Source: JACKAN01 sp964502735 (lineage in GTDB: Bacteria > Bdellovibrionota > Bdellovibrionia > Bdellovibrionales > UBA1609). Taken from it: a stretch of 30,224 nt of DNA. The position numbers and the translations under genes were made by a program. The notes below the pieces were generated by a model, which ran no database searches, had not been told where the DNA came from, and worked only from the letters and a program-made list of their open reading frames with translations. Below, piece after piece: positions 7,286 through 15,334 of this stretch (positions are counted from its first letter, which is position 1; each line of letters opens with the position of its first letter). The stretch covers positions 1 to 30,224 of the forward strand of contig CAZCYD010000035.1 in the NCBI GenBank assembly GCA_964502735.1, written 5' to 3'.

Positions 7286-8118
7286 TGTTGTTACACAAAC
7301 TTCGAGAAACCATAGACTTTATTCGCAACCAGAGTTCTCTTCGTCCACGAGTTGGGATAACACTAGGCTCAGGCCTTTCAAGTTTTGCCGAATCCGTGCA
7401 GGTCGAGTGCGAGATCCCTTACTCAGAAATTCCTAACTTTGCCCCCCCTACTGTGGACGGACATCCCGGAAAGTTGATACTGGGAAAAATTGATAAAACT
7501 CCTGTTGTCGTTCTTCAAGGAAGAATTCACTACTATGAAGGCCATAGCATGGAACAAGTGGTCTTCCCCACGCGAGTCATTGCACAAATGGGAATAGAAA
7601 CGCTTATTCTAACAAATGCCGCTGGGGGAATTGATCCTAACATGAAGCCCGGTGATTTTATGGTGATTTCTGATCATATTAATTTAACCGGCAGCAATCC
7701 CTTGATTGGCCCAAATATCCAAGAACTTGGCCTGCGCTTTCCCGACATGAGTGAACCTTACGACAAAGAGCTCAATCGCAAACTCTGTCAGTTGCTCACC
7801 CAGCTCAAAGTTCGACACAGCACTGGCGTTTACTGCGGAGTTAGTGGACCCACATATGAGACGGCAGCAGAAGTTCGTTATTTAAGAACTATCGGCGGAC
7901 ACGCAGTTGGCATGAGCACTGTACCTGAAACTATCGCAGCCAAACATATGGGACTTAGGGTTTGCGGAATTAGCTGCATAACAAATTTGGCCACAGGCCT
8001 TACCCAAGGAAAGGTCACTCACGATGAGGTGAAGGACACGGCCAAACTTGTGGAAGAAACCTTCTCGCATTTTCTTAAACTCTTTGTTGCTAGTGAACTC
8101 GAGATCTCGAGTCTTTAA
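7285..8118 (+). CDS. punA: Purine-nucleoside phosphorylase, trimeric (PNP-I type)
   Basis: This enzyme converts (deoxy)guanosine and (deoxy)inosine plus phosphate to the base and sugar-1-phosphate. The 277 residues match the low-molecular-weight, mammalian-like family and not the hexameric DeoD. Motifs seen: GITLGSGLSSF (phosphate binding), GRIHYYEGHSMEQVVFPTR, LTNAAGGI, GPTYETAAEVR (the Glu matches Glu201 of human PNP), VGMSTVPETIAA, and SCITN, whose Asn matches Asn243 of human PNP, the residue that selects 6-oxopurines. The start ATG shares one base with the deoA stop. With deoC and deoA it forms a complete set for stripping bases from purine and pyrimidine deoxynucleosides. Confidence 0.95.
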   Translation: MLLHKLRETIDFIRNQSSLRPRVGITLGSGLSSFAESVQVECEIPYSEIPNFAPPTVDGHPGKLILGKIDKTPVVVLQGRIHYYEGHSMEQVVFPTRVIAQMGIETLILTNAAGGIDPNMKPGDFMVISDHINLTGSNPLIGPNIQELGLRFPDMSEPYDKELNRKLCQLLTQLKVRHSTGVYCGVSGPTYETAAEVRYLRTIGGHAVGMSTVPETIAAKHMGLRVCGISCITNLATGLTQGKVTHDEVKDTAKLVEETFSHFLKLFVASELEISSL

Positions 8119-8123
8119 AATTC

Positions 8124-8165
8124 AAATCTGCGGATAAAATGCGCCAAGATTTTTTCCGTAGATTT
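8124..8165 (+). terminator. Hairpin after punA, possible terminator
   Basis: AAATCTGCGGA (8124-8134) pairs with TCCGTAGATTT (8155-8165), 11 bp with one G.U. The 20-nt loop contains a T6 run. There is no clean U-tract after the stem, so termination may be weak or Rho-assisted. The left half belongs to a short motif found again at 24704-24722. Confidence 0.4.
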
Positions 8166-8293
8166 GTGGGAGTATGGGTCTAATATATTTTCAATAGATT
8201 AGTGAATTTTTACAAATTCTAAGGGCTCAAGGAAGTAATATTAGATTTTTATAAATTATTTGGGTAACTATCCTCAGGACGACTAGGGATTAT

Positions 8294-8746
8294 ATGATAA
8301 AAATTAACATTGCTTTGTTGTTATTGTGCTTGTTTTCAGACTCAGCGATAGCCTCTACTAGCTACAGTAAGCCTGCCCAAATCCACTTTATACGCCCCAT
8401 TGTTGTTCCACCTAAATTTGGATTGTCAGAGTTGAACGGTATTTACTGTCATGTCTTATATCTCGACAAAATTTTAATCGCATGGGATGAGAGCCTTATT
8501 TTGGCTCGCCTTGAGGACCACAGTTCTTCTCAAACCTATATCAGTAACTCTTCCTCAAGTCCCCACCACCTGTTTAGTATATTAGGCGTTCGACTTCAAA
8601 AAAGTAGAGGGAACAAGATCTCAAAGAACGATCAGATTTTTATCTACCTACTCAATGATAAATCTCGAGGCACTCTGGTGATGGGAGATTACTATTATGA
8701 ACTCTACCATTGCCAGCCCGCATTTTTACAGGTCCTACAAGATTAA
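8294..8746 (+). CDS. Small exported protein of unknown function
   Basis: A 150-residue protein. The N-terminus (MIKINIALLLLCLFSDSAIA, then STSYSK) is a clear Sec signal peptide with probable cleavage after AIA. The mature part has no recognised domain. It contains two Cys (in IYCHVLY and ELYHCQP) which could form a disulfide, a serine-rich stretch (SSSQTYISNSSSS), and basic residues near LQKSRGNKISKND. AGGG lies 5 nt before the ATG. It has its own leader 176 nt after punA and is closed by hairpin copy B 30 nt after the stop. It faces the DCC-family gene in convergent orientation. Confidence 0.7.
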   Translation: MIKINIALLLLCLFSDSAIASTSYSKPAQIHFIRPIVVPPKFGLSELNGIYCHVLYLDKILIAWDESLILARLEDHSSSQTYISNSSSSPHHLFSILGVRLQKSRGNKISKNDQIFIYLLNDKSRGTLVMGDYYYELYHCQPAFLQVLQD

Positions 8747-8775
8747 ATAGCCTTGCCCAAGAAAAGCTCATTGTA

Positions 8776-8905
8776 CCAATTCCAAAAAATAATTATCTAA
8801 ACTTTCGCGGAGGCATCTCACGCGCAGTTCCGCAGCCTTGAGGCTGCGGCTGTTTGAGCATGAGGTGTCTCCGCGAAAGTTTAGATAATTATTTTTTGGA
8901 ATTGG
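8776..8905. repeat. Giant hairpin element, copy B (45-bp stem, inverted core)
   Basis: Arms 8776-8820 and 8861-8905 pair over 45 bp with two differences, both G.U-compatible on the plus-strand RNA. The 40-nt core is the reverse complement of that in copy A: CGCGCAGTT, inner stem CCGCAGCC / GGCTGCGG with loop TTGA, then CTGTTTGAGCA. The left arm has an A6 run and the right arm a T6 run. The outer end CCAATTCCAAAAA is shared with copy C. It lies exactly between two convergent genes (stops at 8746 and 8928). Confidence 0.95.
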
Positions 8906-8927
8906 ACTATAATGACGAGTGTTCCTT

Positions 8928-9347
8928 CTAATCTAAAAACATCTCTTTCTCTTCACGGCTTGGCAAGCGACAGGTCTCTTTTTTGCCAAATAAACTGTAC
9001 CTATTCCGTGAAATTAACATGTAGATAAAGTCTCTTACAGGTTTCGGGATATACAATAGGACACTCAAAGCTCTCCAGCCCCCTCCCAGTTCCATCAAGA
9101 CTCTTATGGCCGCGTCAGATCTAACATATAAGCTTTTACCTTCTAGAAAGACTACCGTCTCTAAATTATCTATCAACCCCCTGGGCAGTTTTTCTTGGGC
9201 AGCCTTACCTTGTAAGCTAGAAAAAAATATTTGTTTTTTTACATTTCTTTCAACAAGAAAGCTCACAAATACATTGCAAAGATTGCATACCCCATCAAAA
9301 AATAAAATTTTTCTGTCTTGAAGCTCTAAACGCTTGCTATCAACCAT
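8928..9347 (-). CDS. DCC-family (DUF393) thiol-disulfide oxidoreductase-like protein
   Basis: A protein of about 139 residues of the DCC/YuxK family, a thioredoxin-like group of unproven function. The hallmark LFFDGVCNLCN is present near the N-terminus (Asp-Gly, then the C-x-x-C at Cys21/Cys24), followed by FFSSLQGKAAQEKLP, an SDAAIRVL motif, and the C-terminal RNRYSLFGKKETCRLP segment. The frame is open to a TTG at 9386. ATG 9347 is chosen because family members start about 15-20 residues before the DGVCxLC motif. No good Shine-Dalgarno is present at 9347, but a possible promoter (TTGAGA 9383-9378, 17-nt spacer, CATTAT 9360-9355) ends 7 nt before it, which would make it leaderless. It is convergent with the preceding gene. 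Confidence 0.85.
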   Translation of the reverse strand: MVDSKRLELQDRKILFFDGVCNLCNVFVSFLVERNVKKQIFFSSLQGKAAQEKLPRGLIDNLETVVFLEGKSLYVRSDAAIRVLMELGGGWRALSVLLYIPKPVRDFIYMLISRNRYSLFGKKETCRLPSREEKEMFLD

Positions 9348-9548
9348 ACCTTGTATAATGGCTCTTAACTGAATCCATCTCAACAAAAAAATTTTCCCTA
9401 TTACAACCGAAACTCCTTATTGGAGCGCCATTCTCACCAGCCCTAAGTCTAAAGCTTTATGTCTAGTTTTACTTAGTATTATCAATCTAAATTAAAAAAT
9501 TACTCTCTAGACTAACCTAAACAGAAAGAAAACCCGACAATAGAGAAA

Positions 9549-9618
9549 GCCCCTTTACACGAACTCCGGGGCAAAAAGCCCCTTGCAAACATTGAGGGCG
9601 GTGGGGTCACGAAGACCC
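9549..9618 (+). promoter_or_regulatory. Structured 5' leader of the subtilase gene
   Basis: GCCCC (9549-9553), GGGGC (9568-9572) and GCCCC (9578-9582) allow two exclusive hairpins, since the middle GGGGC can pair with either side. A further perfect hairpin GGGTC-ACGAA-GACCC (9604-9618) follows, 10 nt before the AGGAAGGA ribosome binding site (9629-9636). This is compatible with a cis-acting leader switch. No known riboswitch consensus was recognised. Confidence 0.35.
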
Positions 9619-9638
9619 TTAATATCTAGGAAGGATTT

Positions 9639-10898
9639 ATGAAGCTAGTGTATGCCATCTGTTTTCTTTTTTTACTTAGTGCCTGTGATAAGAAATCTAA
9701 CTCCGACGAACTTAGTGGTTTTGTAACAAAACCTGATTCTCCAGATTTACCAAAGTGCGAGGCTGCACAACTAAAAAATCAATTTGTTGTTGTATGGAAG
9801 GACGGCAGTATCAGTCGCGAATACTCAAGGGATCGCGAAAGCTTTATTCGTCTTTTTATGGAAGAGAATAAGGAGTATATTCAATTTGCTGAACATGATT
9901 ACTTTGTTGAGTACAGTCCTGTTGGAAAAGGAGATCTCATTGATTTTGACAAATCCTTTGACAACTGGGGGCTAATCAACATCGATGCCCTTTCTGCCTG
10001 GAAGGTCGGTGCAAAGGGGCAAGGGGTAACCGTCGCCGTAATTGACTCCGGAACAGATGTTACTCACTCCGCCCTACAAAAACGAATTGCTATCAATATA
10101 AACGAAATTCCTGACAATGGGATTGACGATGATAATAATGGCTATATTGATGACTATTTAGGTTACAGCTTTGTAACGAATGACGACAATGTTAGCCAAG
10201 GAAGTTTGCACGGCACTCACGTCAGTGGAATCATTGCCGCCGAACATTCTGGATCTGAGATCAGCACAAATACAGCTCTGGGAGTTGCTCCTGAGGCCAA
10301 AATCCTTCCACTCAAGTTTATAGATGCCAACGGGGGAGGATACGTTAGTGACGCCATTGCAGCTATTGATTATGCTCTAATGAGGAAAGTTCAAATTATC
10401 AATGCGAGTTGGGGCGGCGGATGCTCAGAGAGCCTGAGACTTAAAATTGAACAACTTTCTAAACATAAAGTTCTTTTTGTAGCTGCTGCCGGCAACAGTT
10501 CTTCCGACATAGATGTTCGCCCCGAATTCCCTGCCGCTTATTCTTCAGACATCATGTTGACCGTGGGAGCTATCACCAAGTTTAATGGCCTTGCCTTCTT
10601 TTCTAACTACGGAAAAAATAGAGTTCATCTTTTTGCTCCCGGCGCCGACATTCTAAGCACTACACCTAAGAACGAATACCGCTATCTCGATGGCACGAGC
10701 ATGGCCGCTCCCTTTGTTAGTGGAGCCGCCGCTGTACTTTGGAGCGACCGACCCGACGCCAGCCCTCAACAAATCAAGAAGGCCATTCTGGACTCTGTAG
10801 TTGTAGAAAAAAACCACTATGGTGAAACCGAATACCACAACCGCACAAGCGGTCGCCTCCATTTAGGACGCGCCCTAGTCGAACTACAAAGCTTTTAA
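9639..10898 (+). CDS. Subtilisin-like serine protease lipoprotein (S8 family)
   Basis: A 419-residue protease. The N-terminus MKLVYAICFLFLLSAC is a lipoprotein signal with lipobox LSAC (Cys16). Residues ~45-95 (NQFVVVWKDGSISREY through YFVEYSP) look like an inhibitor-I9-type propeptide that assists folding. The catalytic triad is complete: Asp136 in VIDSGTD, His191 in HGTHVSGI, and Ser354 in DGTSMAAPFVSGAAA, with oxyanion Asn286 in AAAGNS. The Asp/Asn-rich DDDNNGYIDD segment (163-172) may bind calcium. The strong RBS AGGAAGGA precedes the ATG after a structured leader. It is probably membrane-anchored on the periplasmic side or at the cell surface, acting in protein degradation or processing. 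Hairpin copy C begins 3 nt after the stop codon. Confidence 0.94.
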   Translation: MKLVYAICFLFLLSACDKKSNSDELSGFVTKPDSPDLPKCEAAQLKNQFVVVWKDGSISREYSRDRESFIRLFMEENKEYIQFAEHDYFVEYSPVGKGDLIDFDKSFDNWGLINIDALSAWKVGAKGQGVTVAVIDSGTDVTHSALQKRIAININEIPDNGIDDDNNGYIDDYLGYSFVTNDDNVSQGSLHGTHVSGIIAAEHSGSEISTNTALGVAPEAKILPLKFIDANGGGYVSDAIAAIDYALMRKVQIINASWGGGCSESLRLKIEQLSKHKVLFVAAAGNSSSDIDVRPEFPAAYSSDIMLTVGAITKFNGLAFFSNYGKNRVHLFAPGADILSTTPKNEYRYLDGTSMAAPFVSGAAAVLWSDRPDASPQQIKKAILDSVVVEKNHYGETEYHNRTSGRLHLGRALVELQSF

Positions 10899-10900
10899 TA

Positions 10901-11036
10901 ATACCAATTCCAAAAAGATGGTTGTCTGAACTTTGTAAATGCACCTCACGCGCAGTTCCGCAGCCTCAAGGCTGCGGCTGTTTGAGCATGAGGTGCATTT
11001 ACAAAGTTCAGACAACCATCTTTTTGGAATTGGTAT
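10901..11036. repeat. Giant hairpin element, copy C (perfect 48-bp stem)
   Basis: Arms 10901-10948 and 10989-11036 are perfect reverse complements over 48 bp. The 40-nt core is in the same orientation as copy B, with loop TCAA and a fully paired inner stem CCGCAGCC / GGCTGCGG. The left arm carries an A5 and the right arm a T5 tract. The outer ends read TACCAATTCC and GGAATTGGTA, so the element is bounded by TA on both sides. It starts 3 nt after the protease stop and precedes a gene on the same strand. Confidence 0.95.
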
Positions 11037-11173
11037 AAGCACCTCCTCAGTGCTTCCTTGGCATCTTACTTGCTTTGAAAAGGTTTATTAACTTGTAATC
11101 AATTTAGTTGATTCTAAAAGCAACTCCATATGTTCATAATGGAATCGATGGTGAAGTTTTTATAGGAGGTTGT

Positions 11174-12223
11174 GTGGGTCGTTGTTACAAGACTTCAGAT
11201 CGCTGGATCATGGGTCGTTCGTCGTTTTCGCAGGCTTTTTTTATCATCTTAACCTTACTACCCTTTTCGGAGGCTAAGAGTGCAAGGTTTGACATCGAAA
11301 GGCGTGGGGATCAAGTTTGTAAATTCGTCTACGCTGAGGGAAAGAGGGTCGAATCGAGCCCTACATGTTATCCTCTGTCTACAGATATGCCCTTAGAGCT
11401 TGAGGTCATGGATCAGGTACAAGAGCTTTTAGCTAAGCTGTCTATACATGAAATTCGTCCAAATCTGCTTGAACTGATTCATACTGGCGGAGCCATCATG
11501 CTCCCTAATGAGACTCTTTTACTCCTAAATAAAAATTACCGCCGCATCTCTATTCGAAATTTTGCAGTCAACGTTGAGGATCCTATTGAAATGGACTCCG
11601 AAATTCAGTATCGTTTTTTTGCCGATGTTTACTGGCAGGGAAGTGCCAAAATGGAAGGAACTCTACACGTTGAAGGGCTTTTAATCCTTTCGGATGGACC
11701 GACTAACATTTCAGATCTCTTTTCTGGCATTGTTCCAATGAGTGCCGATATTTCGGCCTTTTCGGACAGTCGAACAGAACAAAAAAATGATCGCTTTAGA
11801 TTTCTTGAAACTCTTGCTCGCAAACTTCACTTCACAGCTATAAATGGAATCGGAACGGATACAGACAAAGACACTCTTCGCTTTTTAAATGAGGTTATAG
11901 GACCAGTTATTGTTGGGGAGGTGTTTCTTCTTCCCACAATCAACTTTATTGTCGAGGCCCTTCCCGAACTCAGCGAGGCCCTAAGTGACAAAATAATTAA
12001 GGAAATCCTAGAGGGGTTGGGCAATCTCCTAAATGAGCTGAGCAACACGCTAGATAAACCAAAAAGCGAATCTGCTGATAAACAGGCTGATGACCCTCCT
12101 GATGTTGATAAGCCTACTGATAAACAGATTGACAAGCCAACAGAGGAACCTGCCGATGGTGAAAGCCGTAAGCAAAAACTTTTAATCGATCCCTGGTGGA
12201 CTTCCAAACCAATACAAACGTAA
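11174..12223 (+). CDS. Exported protein with Asp/Lys/Pro-rich C-terminal tail, function unknown
   Basis: About 349 residues from a GTG at 11174, chosen because AGGAGGT (11164-11170) lies just upstream, though the spacing is short. ATG 11210 (MGRSSFSQAFFIILTLLPF, cleavage near SEAKSA) gives a cleaner signal peptide but lacks an RBS. The mature region has a Cys pair close to the N-terminus (DQVCKF and SPTCYP), then beta-rich sequence (EIQYRFFADVYWQGSAKMEG) and a helical stretch near 11920-12055. The last ~50 residues are a low-complexity tail of Asp, Lys, Pro and Glu with DKP and DKQ repeats, then a hydrophobic end (LLIDPWWTSKP). No family is recognised. It is convergent with selO, with no obvious terminator in the 81-nt gap. 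Confidence 0.7.
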   Translation: MGRCYKTSDRWIMGRSSFSQAFFIILTLLPFSEAKSARFDIERRGDQVCKFVYAEGKRVESSPTCYPLSTDMPLELEVMDQVQELLAKLSIHEIRPNLLELIHTGGAIMLPNETLLLLNKNYRRISIRNFAVNVEDPIEMDSEIQYRFFADVYWQGSAKMEGTLHVEGLLILSDGPTNISDLFSGIVPMSADISAFSDSRTEQKNDRFRFLETLARKLHFTAINGIGTDTDKDTLRFLNEVIGPVIVGEVFLLPTINFIVEALPELSEALSDKIIKEILEGLGNLLNELSNTLDKPKSESADKQADDPPDVDKPTDKQIDKPTEEPADGESRKQKLLIDPWWTSKPIQT

Positions 12224-12304
12224 GCGGATACAAACTTAAGCTATTACATAAGCTACTACAAATGTAACCTACGAATTACAAACTCTATGAACGAATTATA
12301 AACC

Positions 12305-13936
12305 CTACGAACTGCAAGAAAGCTGGGAACAGCCCGGTTTGTTTTTGGCCCAATCGGGCCTCATTACATACAGATGAGACAAATGCTCTTGATACTGGCA
12401 GGGGGCTTTAAGTGCACAAAAGATGTCCTCAAATTTCTTTCCAGGACTGTTGGAAGGACTCTCCTCCATTTCCTCTATGGCTTCTTGTAACTGAAAGTTT
12501 CTCAAAATAAACTTGGGATTACAGTCGCTCATCTTATCAATTGAATGATCAGCCTCGATTCGAGCTTTGTACTCAATTACCCATTTAACTAAAAGATCGC
12601 TCTGCCTCACCCTTTCTCTTTTATAGGAGACCTCCAGGAGCTTGGAGGCCCATTCTTCAGCTTTTATATCATTTTCTAAATTCCGCAGAGCCAGTTCAGT
12701 GAGTCGGACATAAAACAAAGTCATATCCATCCCATAGAAACTCAAAACTTCATCAAGGGATTTTAATAGATTTTCATCTCCCTCCCTTAGCTGACCAAAT
12801 CCCAACTTGCCAGCCATCATCACTTTATAAGACTTAATAAATGTAGTTTCATAAAGCTCTAACCCTTCAGATAAATCCTCTTGAGAAAGTTCTAAAGTTG
12901 TACCTGAAACTTCTTTAGTGTGAAGAGACATCAAGGCCTCCGCCAATCTTTCTAGGTTCCACAAAGCTACGGCTGGCTGGCGCATAAATGCATAACGGCG
13001 GCCCGGGAGGTCGGTCGTGTTAGGAGTAAATTGGGGATCATACTCCTCCATCATGGCATAGGGTCCATAATCTATGGTGAGGCCGAGGATAGACATGTTG
13101 TCTGTATTCATCACTCCGTGAACAAAGCCGACTCGGCACCACTCAACCATGAGCTGGGCCGTTCTAATTGAAACCTCCTTGTACCACTGGGTTATAGCCC
13201 GTGGATCATTTGCCTCTATATCTGGAAAATATTTGGATATTGTCCAATGAATTAACTGCTTAAGAAGTGACAGTTCGCCCCTTGAGGCTAACATCTCATA
13301 ATTTCCAAATCGCAAAAAGCTTGGAGCCATTCGAGTTACAATGGCTCCTGGTTCGTAGCGAGGATTTCCATCGTAGAGTAAATCTCTTAAGACCTCTCGC
13401 CCCGTAGCGACTAGGGAGAGAGCCCGAGTCGTTGGAATATTGAGATAATAAAAGGCCTCGCTCATTAGAAACTCGCGAACTGAAGACCTCAAAACAGCAA
13501 AGCCATCGCCTCTTCTCGAGTAGGGGGTCCGTCCCGCCCCCTTAAGTTGCAGCTCCCAGCTACAACTCTGATCACTTGCAGCTCCAAAACCCGGAAGAAC
13601 TTCTCCCAAAGTTATGGCTCGTCCGTCACCAAGTTGACCAGCCCACCGGCCAAACTGGTGTCCACCGTAACAAGCGGAGTAGGGCTTCATATTTGGCGAA
13701 GTATAATTTCCTGAAAGGAGATCGAGGTCACGACTGTTTGGCAGAGGCTTTTGAAACTGAAATTTTTCTGCCAAATTTTCTGACCAACAGAGCAAATGGG
13801 GGCTAGGAGAAGGCGTTGGTTGCACTAAGGCATAAAGAGCTCCGGGAGTGTTTTTGGTTACATTAACACTCGAAGTGTCGCCAGGAAAATTGGCTACAAA
13901 TTCACTAGCGAATGATACTTCCGAAAACCTTTTCAT
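12305..13936 (-). CDS. selO: Protein adenylyltransferase SelO (YdiU family)
   Basis: SelO is a pseudokinase-fold enzyme that transfers AMP from ATP to Ser/Thr/Tyr of target proteins and is tied to redox and stress responses in E. coli. At 543 residues it is longer than the E. coli protein (about 480). Family segments seen are YGGHQFGRWAGQLGDGRAI (90-108), LQLKGAGRTPYSRRGDG, SSVREFLMSEA, VATGREVLRD, and the active-site stretch HGVMNTDNMSILGLTIDYGP (273-292), with the conserved Asp279, Asn280 and Asp289. The C-terminus ends CSSxLSCSS-like (CSQLSCSS): Cys is third from the end, where eukaryotic SelO has selenocysteine. The RBS AGGG is upstream of ATG 13936. It lies 108 nt downstream of hipA on the same strand, so it may receive read-through. 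Confidence 0.95.
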   Translation of the reverse strand: MKRFSEVSFASEFVANFPGDTSSVNVTKNTPGALYALVQPTPSPSPHLLCWSENLAEKFQFQKPLPNSRDLDLLSGNYTSPNMKPYSACYGGHQFGRWAGQLGDGRAITLGEVLPGFGAASDQSCSWELQLKGAGRTPYSRRGDGFAVLRSSVREFLMSEAFYYLNIPTTRALSLVATGREVLRDLLYDGNPRYEPGAIVTRMAPSFLRFGNYEMLASRGELSLLKQLIHWTISKYFPDIEANDPRAITQWYKEVSIRTAQLMVEWCRVGFVHGVMNTDNMSILGLTIDYGPYAMMEEYDPQFTPNTTDLPGRRYAFMRQPAVALWNLERLAEALMSLHTKEVSGTTLELSQEDLSEGLELYETTFIKSYKVMMAGKLGFGQLREGDENLLKSLDEVLSFYGMDMTLFYVRLTELALRNLENDIKAEEWASKLLEVSYKRERVRQSDLLVKWVIEYKARIEADHSIDKMSDCNPKFILRNFQLQEAIEEMEESPSNSPGKKFEDIFCALKAPCQYQEHLSHLYVMRPDWAKNKPGCSQLSCSS

Positions 13937-14044
13937 TCCCCTACCCTACCACACTAGAGTGTAAAATGCTTTTCTTTATGGCCTTGGCTGAAATCTCATG
14001 GCAAGTTCTTTTCACGGCAAATAAGGGCTTCTTATTCTTCAAAA

Positions 14045-15334
14045 CTACGAAACCGATCTCTCGACCAATCTAAAAGCTGAGGACATTCGGTCCTGTTCTG
14101 AATTTGAAATTTTATATTTACTTGCTACTTCTCTCCATTTTTTTACGGCTGATACAACTTCATCCATGATCTTTTCAGAATCGGAAGGCGTTATTCGAAA
14201 AAAAGTAGCTACCTCGAGAACAAGATCTAAATCTTGAGAATTGTCGGAGTCCGAAATATTTAGCTTTAGCCCCTCACCCTCTGTCGAGGGGTTCATGTCG
14301 TAACAAGGAGATAGAGCCCATCCATTTGGCGTCAATAAAAAGCCGTGATTTCTCAAGTGATCATCAATGTTAGACACGCATACAAAAAACACAATCCTAC
14401 GCCAAAGTTGCTCTAAATCTTTTTTGGGATGAGCACCGCCTTTTGCAATAATTTCCGCTAAGTCCAAATAACTTACTCCTGTAGAAGCATCATCCCCATC
14501 TTTCTTTTGTAAGAGTGTCATGGCAGATGCGAAATGAATGCGTTCTCCCGATGGGCTGCGATCAAATCTTTTAGTTAGAAACGTATGATGTTTGCCCGTA
14601 AAAATTTTAGCTTGGGCTTCTGGTATTATTATTCCGGCTGATCCTGCAAGCTCATGAACTACGGCTTCCCATGCTCCCTTATCCTCTAAGTCCGTTCGGC
14701 TTGGAAATTTTGCTATCCAAAGACTTCCTAGCTCATCTACTACTCCTACCTTGGGCCGCGCCCCACCTAATGAGCCCCCAGGCGCAAGTAGCATCATCAA
14801 CCATTTTTTATAATCAGGGTTGTTCTCAGCATCTTCTTTCTCAAGTTCAAAACTTGCTTTCTCCAGTTCTCTCAATGAAGTCCATGGAGGAGACGCAAGG
14901 TTCCTGTTATCATCTAGAAATGGATCATGGCTACTCTTCTTAAACCTAAGGCCACCCATCCTATGTCCATCATATACTCCCAATAAATAATCAGATTCCA
15001 ACAGTTGTTTTGGATCACGTTTTTCTTCGCGTGCAAGCTGGGTTTCTCTACGCTTCATCAAAAATCGGCCCCACCGATCAGGAGAAGAGTCTAAGAATAA
15101 ACCAAAATTATCTTGCCCATTTGGAACATACTGAGGCCCTTTATATAGATTTAGAGCAGGATCAAGTACTTGAGCATTACCACTATCAATCCATTGTGGA
15201 TCATACTCAAAAGAGAATATCTCCTTACCCCGACCTGGAACTGCTGACAAAACTCCCATTAACATCGGATTGGCAAGGCCAGCCCAATGTGCATAGACTT
15301 CTACCTCTGATTTAGAATTCCTTATTGTCTTCAT
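14045..15334 (-). CDS. hipA: HipA-family serine/threonine kinase toxin
   Basis: HipA toxins are kinases; the E. coli prototype phosphorylates glutamyl-tRNA synthetase and causes growth arrest and persistence. This 429-residue protein has an N-terminal subdomain with FGLFLDSSPDRWGR (77-90) and the kinase core: glycine-rich loop GGSLGGARPK (186-195), ATP lysine in LWIAKF (Lys209), catalytic motif NIDDHLRNHGF (322-332, Asp324 aligned with E. coli Asp309), and the metal-binding YDMNPS (Asp346). All key residues are present, so the kinase is probably active. The start overlaps the antitoxin gene by 4 nt, so translation is coupled. Its target is not shown by the sequence. No sign of frameshift or truncation was seen. 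Confidence 0.94.
   Translation of the reverse strand: MKTIRNSKSEVEVYAHWAGLANPMLMGVLSAVPGRGKEIFSFEYDPQWIDSGNAQVLDPALNLYKGPQYVPNGQDNFGLFLDSSPDRWGRFLMKRRETQLAREEKRDPKQLLESDYLLGVYDGHRMGGLRFKKSSHDPFLDDNRNLASPPWTSLRELEKASFELEKEDAENNPDYKKWLMMLLAPGGSLGGARPKVGVVDELGSLWIAKFPSRTDLEDKGAWEAVVHELAGSAGIIIPEAQAKIFTGKHHTFLTKRFDRSPSGERIHFASAMTLLQKKDGDDASTGVSYLDLAEIIAKGGAHPKKDLEQLWRRIVFFVCVSNIDDHLRNHGFLLTPNGWALSPCYDMNPSTEGEGLKLNISDSDNSQDLDLVLEVATFFRITPSDSEKIMDEVVSAVKKWREVASKYKISNSEQDRMSSAFRLVERSVS

Noticed and set aside
9541..9638. Known riboswitch (cyclic-di-GMP or guanidine-II type) in the protease leader
   Set aside because: Some short strings (GGGGCAAAAAGCC, ACGAA loops) recall such motifs, but the conserved cores and helix order are missing.
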